From assembly GCA_900539735.1 (NCBI GenBank), contig UQDE01000012.1, positions 1 to 48,719 on the forward strand: DNA of 48,719 bases, in the 5' to 3' direction. The stretch is from an uncultured Collinsella sp. (lineage in GTDB: Bacteria; Actinomycetota; Coriobacteriia; Coriobacteriales; Coriobacteriaceae). Positions within the stretch are counted from its first letter, which is position 1. Each line of letters starts with the position of its first letter. The position numbers and the translations under genes are program-made. Below the pieces are notes generated by a model, which ran no database searches, was not told where the DNA came from, and saw only the letters and a list, made by a program, of their open reading frames with translations. Positions 23,688 through 30,914 of this stretch are shown here, piece by piece.

Positions 23688-23729
23688 AACCTACCGTTTA
23701 GGGACAGGTTTATTTTGGCAGGTTTTATC
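23685..23729. repeat. GGGACAG element overlapping the pth stop codon
   Basis: TAAAACCTACC (23685-23695) and GGCAGGTTTTA (23718-23728) form imperfect terminal arms around GGGACAGGTTTATTTTG. The first TAA is the pth stop codon. The same unit occurs inverted at 23848-23889, giving an outer inverted repeat of about 40 bp with few mismatches. It occurs a third time at the purF stop (36454-36496). Confidence 0.85.
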
Positions 23730-23792
23730 TACGGAAACGCCCCGGTGGCCGCATCGCAATAAACCCCGCGCTGCCATACATGCATAACGCCC

Positions 23793-23836
23793 CAAAGGGG
23801 GCCGGCCTCATCACAACCCGAGGCCGGTCCCCTTTG
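23793..23836 (+). terminator. 17-bp hairpin in the pth-nfn interval
   Basis: Arms 23793-23809 and 23820-23836 pair over 17 bp with one G-U mismatch and a 10-base loop. It is the probable pth terminator, although the following T-run is broken (CCGTTTTGCC). It lies inside the region enclosed by the two GGGACAG units. Confidence 0.65.
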
Positions 23837-23847
23837 CCGTTTTGCCT

Positions 23848-23889
23848 GATAAAACCGACCAAAATAAACCTGTCCCCATTTGGTAGGTC
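23848..23889. repeat. GGGACAG element, inverted partner
   Basis: This segment is the reverse complement, with few changes, of 23685-23729. Together the two enclose about 120 bases containing the 17-bp hairpin, an arrangement like a small non-autonomous element with terminal inverted repeats. Confidence 0.8.
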
Positions 23890-23950
23890 GAAGTGGATAA
23901 ACCCTTTTCCCAACCGCCGAAGACACACGTAAACAGCATGTCCATGAGGG

Positions 23951-23956
23951 TATAAT
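23951..23956 (+). promoter_or_regulatory. Consensus -10 box (TATAAT) of the nfnAB operon
   Basis: A perfect TATAAT stands about 105 bases upstream of the first nfn gene. No clear TTGACA-like box lies 17 bases further upstream. Transcription would begin near 23962-23965, leaving a leader of roughly 100 bases that contains two hairpins. Confidence 0.6.
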
Positions 23957-23960
23957 TTGC

Positions 23961-24045
23961 ACCGTATGTCTGCACAACGCCTGTGCGCGTACGGTTTTAC
24001 TCGGGCTACCGTCCATTTCCGTGGAGGCACGGTTCGGCAGCCCTA
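23961..24045 (+). promoter_or_regulatory. Structured 5' leader of nfnAB with a terminator-like hairpin
   Basis: ACCGTA (23961-23966) pairs with TACGGT (23990-23995), and GCACA (23972-23976) with TGTGC (23982-23986). The stem is followed directly by a short T-run (TTTT). A second fold (GGGCT near 24003 with AGCCC near 24040, plus CCGT with ACGG) follows before the ribosome-binding site GAGAGGGG. This resembles an attenuator, but no known riboswitch class was recognised. Confidence 0.4.
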
Positions 24046-24061
24046 ACAAGAGAGGGGTTCT

Positions 24062-24901
24062 ATGTATAAGATCCTGGAGAAGACGCAGTTCTCGGAGAAG
24101 GTGTTCAAGTTCCGCATCGAGGCGCCTGCAATCGCCAAGCATGCGCACGCTGGACAGTTCCTCATGGTTCGCGCCAACGAGACGGGCGAGCGCGTCCCGT
24201 TTACCCTGGCCGGCTGGAACGGTGACGAGGGCTGGGTCGAGTTCATCTTCATGGTGATCGGCAAGACCACCGAGATGCTTTCCACCTACGAGGCCGGCGA
24301 GTCGCTGCGCGACGTCGTGGGCCCGCTGGGCGTTCCCACCGAGATGGCCGAGGGCCCCTGCGCCGTCATTGGCGGCGGCGTCGGCCTGGCAATTGCCTTC
24401 CCGGTCGCCAAGCACCTGGTCGAGACCGGCCACGAGGTGCACGCCATCATGGGCGCCCGCACCAAGGACCTCCTGCTCATGGAGGACCAGTTCCGCGAGC
24501 TCCTCGACGAGGACCACATCCACATCACCACTGACGACGGCTCCTACGGCGAGCAGGGCGTTGTCACCGCTCCGCTGGAGCGTCTGCTGCAGGACAAGGC
24601 CGTGAGCCAGGTCTTCTGCGTCGGCCCCGTTCCGATGATGAAGTTCTCGACCCTCACCGCCCAGAAGTACGACACCCCCATCACCGCGTCGCTCAACCCC
24701 ATCATGGTTGACGGCACCGGCATGTGCGGCTGCTGCCGCGTCGAGGTGGGCGGCGTGACCAAGTTTGCTTGCGTCGACGGCCCCGACTTCGATGCCACCC
24801 TGGTCGACTGGGATGACCTTCGTGCCCGCCAGGCCGCTTACCGTTCCGAAGAGGGCGAGTCCCTCAAGGCCTATGAGGAAAAGAGCTGCGCATGCCACTA
24901 G
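24062..24901 (+). CDS. nfnA: NfnA-like FAD/[2Fe-2S] subunit (ferredoxin-NADP+ oxidoreductase-type)
   Basis: This 279-residue protein belongs to the sulfide dehydrogenase / NfnA / dihydroorotate dehydrogenase electron-transfer family. The N-terminal half has the FAD-binding barrel (GQFLMVRANE, then RVPFTLAGW). GGGVGLAIAFPVAKHL (about 103-118) is the NAD-binding Rossmann motif. MCGCCRVEVGG with flanking cysteines near residue 220-240 binds a [2Fe-2S] cluster. In NfnAB the small subunit bifurcates electrons between NADH, NADPH and reduced ferredoxin. The gene overlaps the next by 10 bases, indicating a stoichiometric pair. The upstream promoter and leader are described separately. A role as a sulfide dehydrogenase cannot be excluded. 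Confidence 0.88.
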   Translation: MYKILEKTQFSEKVFKFRIEAPAIAKHAHAGQFLMVRANETGERVPFTLAGWNGDEGWVEFIFMVIGKTTEMLSTYEAGESLRDVVGPLGVPTEMAEGPCAVIGGGVGLAIAFPVAKHLVETGHEVHAIMGARTKDLLLMEDQFRELLDEDHIHITTDDGSYGEQGVVTAPLERLLQDKAVSQVFCVGPVPMMKFSTLTAQKYDTPITASLNPIMVDGTGMCGCCRVEVGGVTKFACVDGPDFDATLVDWDDLRARQAAYRSEEGESLKAYEEKSCACH

Positions 24902-26301
24902 TTAACGGTCGTTTCGTTGCCGATATGAAGTCGCCCCGCACCCCCGATAACGAGGAGCCGGCTGCCGAGCGCGCCTGCGACTTCCGCCCCGTCGACAAGG
25001 GCTTCACCGAGGAGATGGCGCTGGCCGAGGCCGAGCGCTGCCTCAACTGCAAGAAGCCGTTCTGTGTTGAGGGCTGCCCCGTCAACATCAACATCCCCCG
25101 CTTTATCGAGCAGATCCGCGAGAAGGACTTCGGCGGCGCTCTCGATACCATCCGCGAGGACTCCATGCTTCCCGCCATCTGCGGCCGCGTCTGCCCGCAG
25201 GAGAATCAGTGCGAGGGCAAGTGCATCCGTGGTAAGAAGTCCGAGCCCGTGGCCATCGGCCAGCTCGAGCGCTTCCTGGGTGACCGCCCCGAGCTCGCCT
25301 CCACGCCCAAGATGGCCCCCAAGAACGGCAAGAAGGTCGCCGTCGTCGGCTCCGGCCCGTCCGGCATCACCTGCGCCGGCGAGCTCGCCCGTAACGGCTT
25401 TGACGTTACCGTCTTTGAGGCCTTCTTCACCGGCGGCGGCGTGCTGGTCTACGGCATCCCCGAGTTCCGTCTGCCCAAGGCGGTCGTCAAGCGCGAGATT
25501 GACGGCCTGGAGGACATGGGCGTCAAGTTTGAGTACAACTCCGTCGTGGGCAACATGGCCACGGCCGAGGAGCTGTTCGAGCAGGGCTTCGACGCCATCT
25601 ACGTGGCGACCGGCGCTGGCCTGCCCAAGTTCCTCAACGTCCCCGGCGAGAACCTGCCCAACGTCTTCTTCGCGAACGAGTACCTCACCCGCGTGAACCT
25701 GATGAAGGCCAACAAGTTCCCCGAGTACGACACCCCCACCAAGCACGGCAAGAACGTCGTTGTCTTTGGTGGCGGCAACGTGGCTATGGACGCCGTCCGT
25801 ACCGCCAAGCGCCTGGGCGCCGAGCACGCCATCATCGCCTACCGTCGTACCGAAGACGAGATGCCCTGCCGTCGCGCCGAGCTGCACCACGCTAAGGCCG
25901 AGGGCGTCGAGGTTCTGCCGCTCGTCTCCCCGCTCGAGTTTGTCGCTGGCGAGGACGGCTCCGTGTGCGCCGTCAAGGTCCAGAAGATGGAGCTCGGCGA
26001 GCCTGACGAGTCCGGCCGTCGTCGCCCGGTGCCCATCGAGGGCGCCATCGAGGAGATCCCCTGCGACGTCGCGATCTCGGCTATCGGCACAAACGCCAAC
26101 CCCTTCGCAAAGAAGATCGGCGGCAAGATGGAGCTCAACAAGTGGGGCTACATCGTCGCCGACGAGGAGACCGGCCAGACCACCGATCCCCGCATCTGGG
26201 CCGGCGGCGACATCGTCACCGGTGCCGCTACGGTCATTCTGGCGATGGGCGCCGGCAAGAAGGCCGCCGCTTCGATCACCAAGAGCTTGCTGGGCGAGTA
26301 A
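24892..26301 (+). CDS. nfnB: NfnB / glutamate-synthase small-subunit-like flavoprotein
   Basis: This 469-residue protein contains an N-terminal cysteine-rich domain for two [4Fe-4S] clusters (ERCLNCKKPFCVEGCP, then CGRVCPQENQCEGKCIRG). It continues with an FAD motif (VAVVGSGPSGITCAGELA, about 145) and an NADPH motif (VVFGGGNVAMDAVRTAKRLGA, about 290), and ends with WAGGDIVTGAATVILAMGAGKKAA, the FAD-contacting GD motif. It is the size and layout of NfnB, GltD and the large sulfide dehydrogenase subunit. No large glutamate synthase subunit is nearby, and the partner gene is NfnA-like, so an Nfn-type transhydrogenase balancing ferredoxin, NADH and NADPH is the best reading. This fits with the ferredoxin-linked hydrogenase in the window. 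Confidence 0.9.
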   Translation: MPLVNGRFVADMKSPRTPDNEEPAAERACDFRPVDKGFTEEMALAEAERCLNCKKPFCVEGCPVNINIPRFIEQIREKDFGGALDTIREDSMLPAICGRVCPQENQCEGKCIRGKKSEPVAIGQLERFLGDRPELASTPKMAPKNGKKVAVVGSGPSGITCAGELARNGFDVTVFEAFFTGGGVLVYGIPEFRLPKAVVKREIDGLEDMGVKFEYNSVVGNMATAEELFEQGFDAIYVATGAGLPKFLNVPGENLPNVFFANEYLTRVNLMKANKFPEYDTPTKHGKNVVVFGGGNVAMDAVRTAKRLGAEHAIIAYRRTEDEMPCRRAELHHAKAEGVEVLPLVSPLEFVAGEDGSVCAVKVQKMELGEPDESGRRRPVPIEGAIEEIPCDVAISAIGTNANPFAKKIGGKMELNKWGYIVADEETGQTTDPRIWAGGDIVTGAATVILAMGAGKKAAASITKSLLGE

Positions 26302-26329
26302 TCACCTACAGCGCTAGCCATCAAACGGC

Positions 26330-26368
26330 AAAGTCCCCGTCGAGCACACGCCCGGCGGGGACTTTTTC
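26330..26368 (+). terminator. Terminator after nfnB
   Basis: AAAGTCCCCG (26330-26339) pairs with CGGGGACTTT (26356-26365), and a T-run follows (26363-26367). Confidence 0.92.
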
Positions 26369-26375
26369 TATACCG

Positions 26376-26430
26376 GCCGCCCAAACCACCACAAAGGTGC
26401 CTGTCCCCTTTGTAGTGGTTTTGGTCGGCT
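26376..26430. repeat. GGGACAG-core palindrome between nfnB and the kinase-like gene
   Basis: The arms AAACCACCACAAAGG (26383-26397) and CCTTTGTAGTGGTTT (26407-26421) match except at one base, and partial pairing extends outward to GCCG/CGGC. The centre contains CTGTCCCC, the reverse complement of the GGGGACAG core. It ends at the stop codon of the minus-strand kinase-like gene. Confidence 0.85.
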
Positions 26431-27052
26431 AGCCTTCGAGCTGCGCCACTTTGTAGCGGTAGGCTGCGGCGATGACATCCTTGCAGCCTTCGCGGCCCAG
26501 CTTGGCGCGGTTGACGACGATGTCCTTGCCGCTCGTCATCTTCCACTTTCCGGCGCTGTAGCGCTTATAGAACGCCTCGCGCGCCTTCTGCTGCTGCTTG
26601 ACCAGCTTGGCGCCCTTCTTTTTGTTGAGGCCGCGCTTCTTGCGCACGATCTCGACGCGGTCCTCAAAGGGCGCAGTCACCAGCACGGCGATGTGATTGG
26701 GGTTGTTGCGCAGCAGATAATCGGACAGACGGCCTTCGATAATGCAGCTCTCGGTCTCACCCAGATCCAAAATCACCTGGCTCATCTTTTGGAACAACTT
26801 GTCCGAGTACGAACGCGCATCGTAGCGGTCGGGCAGAAACGCCATGTTCTCCACGGCCAGACGCTCGTCGTAGGCGGCCATCTTGTCGAGCGACTCGCCC
26901 GCGCGCAGCGAAGCACGCACCAGCAGCTCGTTATCGTACAGCGGAATCCCCAGCTCATCGGCGAGGATACGACCAATCTCGTGGCCCTCGGCGCCAAAGT
27001 CGCGCGCGATGGTAATGACCACAGGACTCTTCTTATTCTCCAGACCGCTCAT
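26429..27052 (-). CDS. Cytidylate-kinase-like family protein
   Basis: This 207-residue P-loop-type protein belongs to the cytidylate kinase-like family, which is distinct from Cmk. Evidence is the N-terminal VITIARDFGAEGHEIGRILADELGIPLYD (a variant nucleotide loop with GAEGHEIG), then CIIEGRLSDYLL (in place of the acceptor motif) and IAVLVTAPFEDRVEIVRKKRGL, the lid arginine region. Proteins of this family probably phosphorylate a small nucleotide or nucleoside, but none is well characterised. The start is set at 27052, where AAAGGA stands 6 bases upstream; the longer frame to 27097 crosses a palindrome. It follows an amino acid ABC transporter operon with a 12-bp hairpin between them. Confidence 0.82.
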   Translation of the reverse strand: MSGLENKKSPVVITIARDFGAEGHEIGRILADELGIPLYDNELLVRASLRAGESLDKMAAYDERLAVENMAFLPDRYDARSYSDKLFQKMSQVILDLGETESCIIEGRLSDYLLRNNPNHIAVLVTAPFEDRVEIVRKKRGLNKKKGAKLVKQQQKAREAFYKRYSAGKWKMTSGKDIVVNRAKLGREGCKDVIAAAYRYKVAQLEG

Positions 27053-27070
27053 CGCGATTCCTTTCTCTAT

Positions 27071-27097
27071 GTGACAAAGGGACAGTCCCTTTGTCAC
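27071..27097. repeat. Perfect GGGACAG-core palindrome between permease and kinase-like gene
   Basis: GTGACAAAGGGA (27071-27082) and TCCCTTTGTCAC (27086-27097) pair perfectly over 12 bp around CAG. It is located 4 bases beyond the permease stop and 19 bases before the kinase-like start. It could either terminate the transporter operon or shape the ribosome-binding site of the kinase-like gene. Confidence 0.85.
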
Positions 27098-27100
27098 ATT

Positions 27101-27739
27101 CTACGCTGCCACCATTCGCCTCTGATATGCGCGAACCAGCAACGAGATACCAAAGTTGAGCACAAAGTACATCGCAAATACCAGGCCGTAGAGCATAAGC
27201 ACCTGCGACAGGTCGATCGCATGGGCCATCACGACGTTTGCCGTGTACATGAGCTCGGCCACGTTAATGCCCGAAAGATACGAGCTGTCCTTGATGACAG
27301 TCGTGCACTGGCTAAACAGCGCCGGAATGATCGTCTTAAACGTCTGAGGCAGAACGATGTAGCGCATGGTGGCAAAGAAGCCGAAGCCCTGGCTCTGTGC
27401 TGCCTCAAACTGGCCGCGCAGAATCGAGTTGAGGCCGCCGCGCACAATCTCGGCCATAACAGCGCTGGTAAACAGCGTAAAGGCGATGGTCGAAATCACA
27501 ATGTCCAAACCCTGCACCGTAAAGTAGATAAACAGGATCCACAGCAGGTTTGGCGTGCAACGGAACAGCTCAATATAGGCGCTCACCAAAATACGGAACG
27601 GGCGGGGCGCATAGCTCTTAACGAGCGCCAGCACCGTGCCAAAGATGAGCGAGAAAAAGATCGACAGCGCCGAGATCTCGATCGTCTTAACAAAGCCGCC
27701 CCAAATGTAGAGCAGGTTGGTCGCGTTGAAGATTTCCAT
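27101..27739 (-). CDS. Polar amino acid ABC transporter permease 2
   Basis: This 212-residue membrane protein is of the GlnP/HisM type, with about five hydrophobic segments and the EAA-like coupling loop EAAQSQGFGFFATMRYIVLPQTFK (residues about 127-150). It pairs with the permease encoded just upstream (3 bases away) to form the heterodimeric channel of an ABC importer for glutamate, glutamine or a similar polar amino acid. It is the last transporter gene and is followed by a palindrome, then the kinase-like gene. Confidence 0.9.
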   Translation of the reverse strand: MEIFNATNLLYIWGGFVKTIEISALSIFFSLIFGTVLALVKSYAPRPFRILVSAYIELFRCTPNLLWILFIYFTVQGLDIVISTIAFTLFTSAVMAEIVRGGLNSILRGQFEAAQSQGFGFFATMRYIVLPQTFKTIIPALFSQCTTVIKDSSYLSGINVAELMYTANVVMAHAIDLSQVLMLYGLVFAMYFVLNFGISLLVRAYQRRMVAA

Positions 27740-27742
27740 GCG

Positions 27743-28489
27743 CTAGGCCTCCTCTACGTTGTCGAGCCCCAGCTCGGCCAGGCTCACGCCGCGCGGACGC
27801 TCCTTGGAGCGGCGCTCGAGCCACTGCACCAGCATGGCGAGCGGAAAGCAGATGATAAAGTACATAAGGCAGCAGACGATGTATCCCTGCAGGTAACCGT
27901 ACAGACTCACAAAGTTGTCGGAACGGTACATAAGGTCGCCGCCGGCCACAAGCGCCAGCACCGACGTATTCTTGACCAGGTTGAGCGCCTGGTTACACAG
28001 CGGCGGCAGAATGATCTTGAATGTCTGGGGCAGCACGATATACCAGTACGCCTGCGCACGGGTGAAGCCCTGGCTCTGGGCCGCCTCCATCTGACCGCGC
28101 GGAACCGCCTCGATACCAGTGCGGATGACCTCCGAAATGTAGGCCGCGTGATACAGACCCACGCCCAAGAAGCCCAGCACGAACGGCGCGATGCGCACCG
28201 GCTGGTCGGCACCGGTTATGGCCTGCAAAAACTGCGGACCGGCCATGTACATAAAGAGAACCTGTACGGGCAACGGGGTGTTCTGGTAAAACTCAACGTA
28301 CACGCGGCTTATGGCGCGCAGCACGCGCGAACGAGTGGTAGAGAACACGCCCAGCAGCGTGCCCAGCACCAGCGACAGCAGCAGACCGGCAACGACCACT
28401 TGCAGCGTCACGCCAAAGCCCTCCCAGAAGGGCCCCATGTTTTGAAATGTCGTCGACCAACGGTCGGCGTCAAATAATCCTTCGAGCAT
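27743..28489 (-). CDS. Polar amino acid ABC transporter permease 1
   Basis: This 248-residue permease of the same HisMQ family has the coupling loop MEAAQSQGFTRAQAYWYIVLPQTFK. The N-terminal MLEGLFDADRWSTTFQNMGPFWEGFGVTLQ is the expected start: AAGGAA lies just upstream of 28489, whereas the extended frame to 28558 overlaps the binding-protein gene. It forms the second half of the membrane channel. The two permeases are homologous but differ in size and N-terminal topology, as usual for these systems. Confidence 0.9.
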   Translation of the reverse strand: MLEGLFDADRWSTTFQNMGPFWEGFGVTLQVVVAGLLLSLVLGTLLGVFSTTRSRVLRAISRVYVEFYQNTPLPVQVLFMYMAGPQFLQAITGADQPVRIAPFVLGFLGVGLYHAAYISEVIRTGIEAVPRGQMEAAQSQGFTRAQAYWYIVLPQTFKIILPPLCNQALNLVKNTSVLALVAGGDLMYRSDNFVSLYGYLQGYIVCCLMYFIICFPLAMLVQWLERRSKERPRGVSLAELGLDNVEEA

Positions 28490-28514
28490 TTGATTCCTTC
28501 CTTGGACGATGCGC

Positions 28515-29390
28515 CTATACGAGACCCCAGGTCTTGACCTCTTGGTCGAGCCAGCCATCGGCCAGGCGATCGCAAATCACCTGATCGACCACGGCCGAAA
28601 GGTCGCAGCCCTTCTTGGTCGCCACGCCGTAGCCCTGCTCGCCAAACTTGACCTCGGGCTGCAGCAGCTCAACGGTCTCGTTCATGTAACCGGCCAGCGT
28701 GGAGCGGTCCATGGCAAAGACGTCGATATTGCCGGCATCGAGCGAACTCTTGATGATGGGGTAGCCGCTAAAGGCCCTAAACTCGGGCTTGCAGCTAAAG
28801 CCGTTGTCCTTGATCATCTGCTCGATCAGGCCCTGCGTGGTGGCACCCTGGCTCACACCAATGACCTTACCATCCAGATCCTCAATCGAGGTAAAGCCCG
28901 AACGCTTCTTGACCATGAGTCCCACGTAGTCGGTGCGGTACGGCGTCGAGAAATCCCAGCTCTTCTTGCGCTCGTCGGTGATGGTGTAGGTCGCCGCGAC
29001 CACGTCAAGTTGGCCGTTATCGATCAGCGGACCGCGCGTCTTGGGCGTTACGTCGGCAAACTCGACAAGCTCCTGGGCGCGGGCCTCCTTGTAACTCACG
29101 CCAAAGACGGCAGCGGCGATCTGGTAGCACAAATCGACTTCCATGCCCTCAAAGCGGCCCTTGGCGGTGTCGTAATAGCCGTAGCCGGGAACATCCTTCT
29201 TAACGCCGGCATTCAGATGGCCGCGCGACTTAATGGCCGCAAGCTTGGACCCCTTGTCGGAGCCCTCGCCGCTGGTGGAGTTGCCGCAACCGGTAAGCGC
29301 GGCCCCCGTCAGCGTAAGCATACCGGCGCCCGCCAGCTGCAAAAAGTGACGGCGCGACACGGCCGCCCTCGTCATATCCGTCATGTCCAT
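28515..29390 (-). CDS. Amino acid ABC transporter substrate-binding lipoprotein
   Basis: This 291-residue SBP belongs to family 3 (GlnH/FliY-like). It begins with an N-terminal SRRHFLQLAGAGMLTLTGAALTGCG, which combines a twin-arginine-like SRRxFLQ pattern with a lipobox (LTGC). It should therefore be exported, possibly by Tat, and lipid-anchored outside the membrane. The mature domain shows GKLAAIKSRGHLNAGVKKDVPGYG-type start, FEGMEVDLCYQIAAAVFG, SWDFSTPYRTDYVGLMVKK and LDGKVIGVSQGATTQ. The start is set at 29390 (9 bases beyond the ATPase stop); the ribosome-binding site is weak. Ligand is probably glutamate or another polar amino acid. Confidence 0.88.
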   Translation of the reverse strand: MDMTDMTRAAVSRRHFLQLAGAGMLTLTGAALTGCGNSTSGEGSDKGSKLAAIKSRGHLNAGVKKDVPGYGYYDTAKGRFEGMEVDLCYQIAAAVFGVSYKEARAQELVEFADVTPKTRGPLIDNGQLDVVAATYTITDERKKSWDFSTPYRTDYVGLMVKKRSGFTSIEDLDGKVIGVSQGATTQGLIEQMIKDNGFSCKPEFRAFSGYPIIKSSLDAGNIDVFAMDRSTLAGYMNETVELLQPEVKFGEQGYGVATKKGCDLSAVVDQVICDRLADGWLDQEVKTWGLV

Positions 29391-29398
29391 CACCGCGC

Positions 29399-30130
29399 CT
29401 AGTGCAGAATCTTGGACAGGAACTCGCGGCAACGCGGGTTCTCGGGGTTATCGAAGAAATGCTCGGGCGTGCCCTCCTCCAGGATGCGGCCGTCCTCCAT
29501 AAAGATGACGCGGTCGGCCACCTGGCGCGCAAAGCCCATCTCGTGCGTCACGCAGATCATGGTGATGTCCTCCTGCGCGAGCTCAATCATAACGTCCAGG
29601 ACTTCCTGGACCATCTCGGGGTCGAGTGCCGAGGTCGGCTCGTCAAACAGGATGATAGGCTGCTTGGTGCACAGGGCACGGGCGATGGCGATGCGCTGCT
29701 GCTGACCACCCGAGAGATTCTGCGGATACTCGCCGGCCTTATGTGCCATGCCGACGCGCTTGAGCGCAGCGATGGCGATCTCGGTCGCCTCCTCCTTGCT
29801 CTTCTTTTGCAGTTTGATGGGCGCGAGCGTCAGGTTGCCCAGCACCGTCATGTTGGGATACAGGTTGAACTGCTGAAACACCATGGAACTATACTTGCGA
29901 GCCATCTCCAGGTGATTCTTTTTGGTGAGCGGCGTACCGTCGATGACAACCTCGCCCGACGTGGGCTCCTCCAGATAATCGACGCAACGGATGAGCGTCG
30001 ATTTACCCGAGCCGGAAGGCCCGATCATTACGAGCTTCTCGCCGCGTTTGACGGTGAGGTTGATATCTTTGAGCACATGCAGGTCGCCAAAGTACTTGTT
30101 GAGATGCTTGATCTCGATCATGTCTGCCAT
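29399..30130 (-). CDS. Polar amino acid ABC transporter ATPase (GlnQ-like)
   Basis: This 243-residue ATPase has Walker A GPSGSGKSTLIRC, the Q-loop FQQFNLYPNMTVLGNLTLAP, signature LSGGQQQRIAIARAL, Walker B IILFDEPTSALDPE and the H-loop VTHEMGFARQVADRVIFMEDG, all typical of the GlnQ/HisP group. It is the first gene of the operon ATPase, binding protein, permease, permease. TACAAT at 30166-30171 (minus-strand reading) is a possible -10 box about 35 bases upstream. Confidence 0.93.
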   Translation of the reverse strand: MADMIEIKHLNKYFGDLHVLKDINLTVKRGEKLVMIGPSGSGKSTLIRCVDYLEEPTSGEVVIDGTPLTKKNHLEMARKYSSMVFQQFNLYPNMTVLGNLTLAPIKLQKKSKEEATEIAIAALKRVGMAHKAGEYPQNLSGGQQQRIAIARALCTKQPIILFDEPTSALDPEMVQEVLDVMIELAQEDITMICVTHEMGFARQVADRVIFMEDGRILEEGTPEHFFDNPENPRCREFLSKILH

Positions 30131-30238
30131 GAATGTCCCTTCCCTGCGTTTACACGAGTTGAACTATTGTACGGAAAGAATCACGTTTCCGCAGCCCACA
30201 CTACATTCCCGTAAAGAACCCGCAACCTTCCACCTAGT

Positions 30239-30339
30239 CATTGGGGACAGACTTAAATGAGTACCTGCTCATTGGGCACTCATTTAAGCCCGTCCCCAAT
30301 GAGCGTAGCCCGGGCACTCATTTAAGCCTGTCCCCAATG
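30239..30339. repeat. Triple GGGGACAG-type repeat
   Basis: A 24-base unit occurs three times: inverted at 30239-30262, direct at 30278-30301 and direct at 30316-30339. The unit combines TTGGGGACAG with ACTTAAATGAGT (variants AGGCTT and GGGCTT). The direct copies are followed by AATGAGC or AATGAGTGCC. It lies between the YqeY gene's 3' end and the amino acid transporter's 5' end, about 110 bases upstream of the ATPase start. Confidence 0.9.
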
Positions 30340-30354
30340 AGTGCCCAGCCCAGC

Positions 30355-30387
30355 AAAAAGGGGCGCGACCATGACGGCCACGCCCCC
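30355..30387 (-). terminator. Terminator of the YqeY-like gene
   Basis: GGGGCG near 30360-30366 pairs with CGCCCC (30381-30386), with partial inner pairing, and a run of five T residues follows on the minus strand (30355-30359). Confidence 0.8.
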
Positions 30388-30416
30388 CTAAACATCAACT
30401 ATGTACCGCTCGGCCC

Positions 30417-30860
30417 CTACGCGAGTTTGGCTCCGACGATCTTTGCCGCGGCCGGCTTATCGAAGTTGCCACCGGTGGCCTTGCCGAGTGCGCCCATAAC
30501 CTGGCCCATCTGCTTCTTGGACGTGGCGCCCAGCTCGGCGATAACCTGCTCGATCAGGGCCTCGAGCTCCTCGCCCGAAACCTGCGCGGGCAGCAGGCTC
30601 TCCAGAATCTTGACCTGCTCGGTCAGGTTGTCGGTACGCTCCTGGTCGGTGCCGGCCTTGATGGACATCTCCAGCGTCTCGCTCGTCTGCTTGATCAGAC
30701 GCTTGATCATGCTGTTGACGTCTTCCTCGGTCACATCGCGGCGCTCATTGACCTCGATATTCTTCACCTCGGCCTTAACCTGGCGAATGATGGACAGGCG
30801 AACCTTGTCCTTGGCCTTCATGGCCGCAATCATTTCCTTCTGCAGCTCTTCGTTGGTCAT
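30417..30860 (-). CDS. yqeY: GatB/YqeY domain protein
   Basis: This 147-residue alpha-helical protein matches the stand-alone YqeY family, whose C-terminal half resembles the tRNA-binding tail of the GatB amidotransferase subunit. Visible signatures are LQKEMIAAMKAKDKVRLSIIRQVKAEVKN and QMGQVMGALGKATGGNFDKPAAAKIV at the C terminus. ATG at 30860 is chosen with AGGAGG upstream; a TTG two codons earlier would be too close to it. A role in tRNA-dependent amidation or general tRNA binding is inferred from the family and not established. It is followed by a parvulin-type foldase gene on its 5' side, in the same direction. Confidence 0.88.
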   Translation of the reverse strand: MTNEELQKEMIAAMKAKDKVRLSIIRQVKAEVKNIEVNERRDVTEEDVNSMIKRLIKQTSETLEMSIKAGTDQERTDNLTEQVKILESLLPAQVSGEELEALIEQVIAELGATSKKQMGQVMGALGKATGGNFDKPAAAKIVGAKLA

Positions 30861-30914
30861 CTGCAAATCCTCCTCAATAGTGTGGGCGGCACTCGCGCGA
30901 GCACCGCCCCATGA

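Noticed and set aside
23685..23889. The pth-nfn interval as an insertion sequence
   Set aside because: It has terminal inverted repeats but no coding capacity and no visible target duplication; it is listed as a repeat pair instead.
24892..26301. Glutamate synthase small subunit (gltD)
   Set aside because: No large GltB subunit is near and the gene overlaps an NfnA-type partner, so NfnB is the better call.
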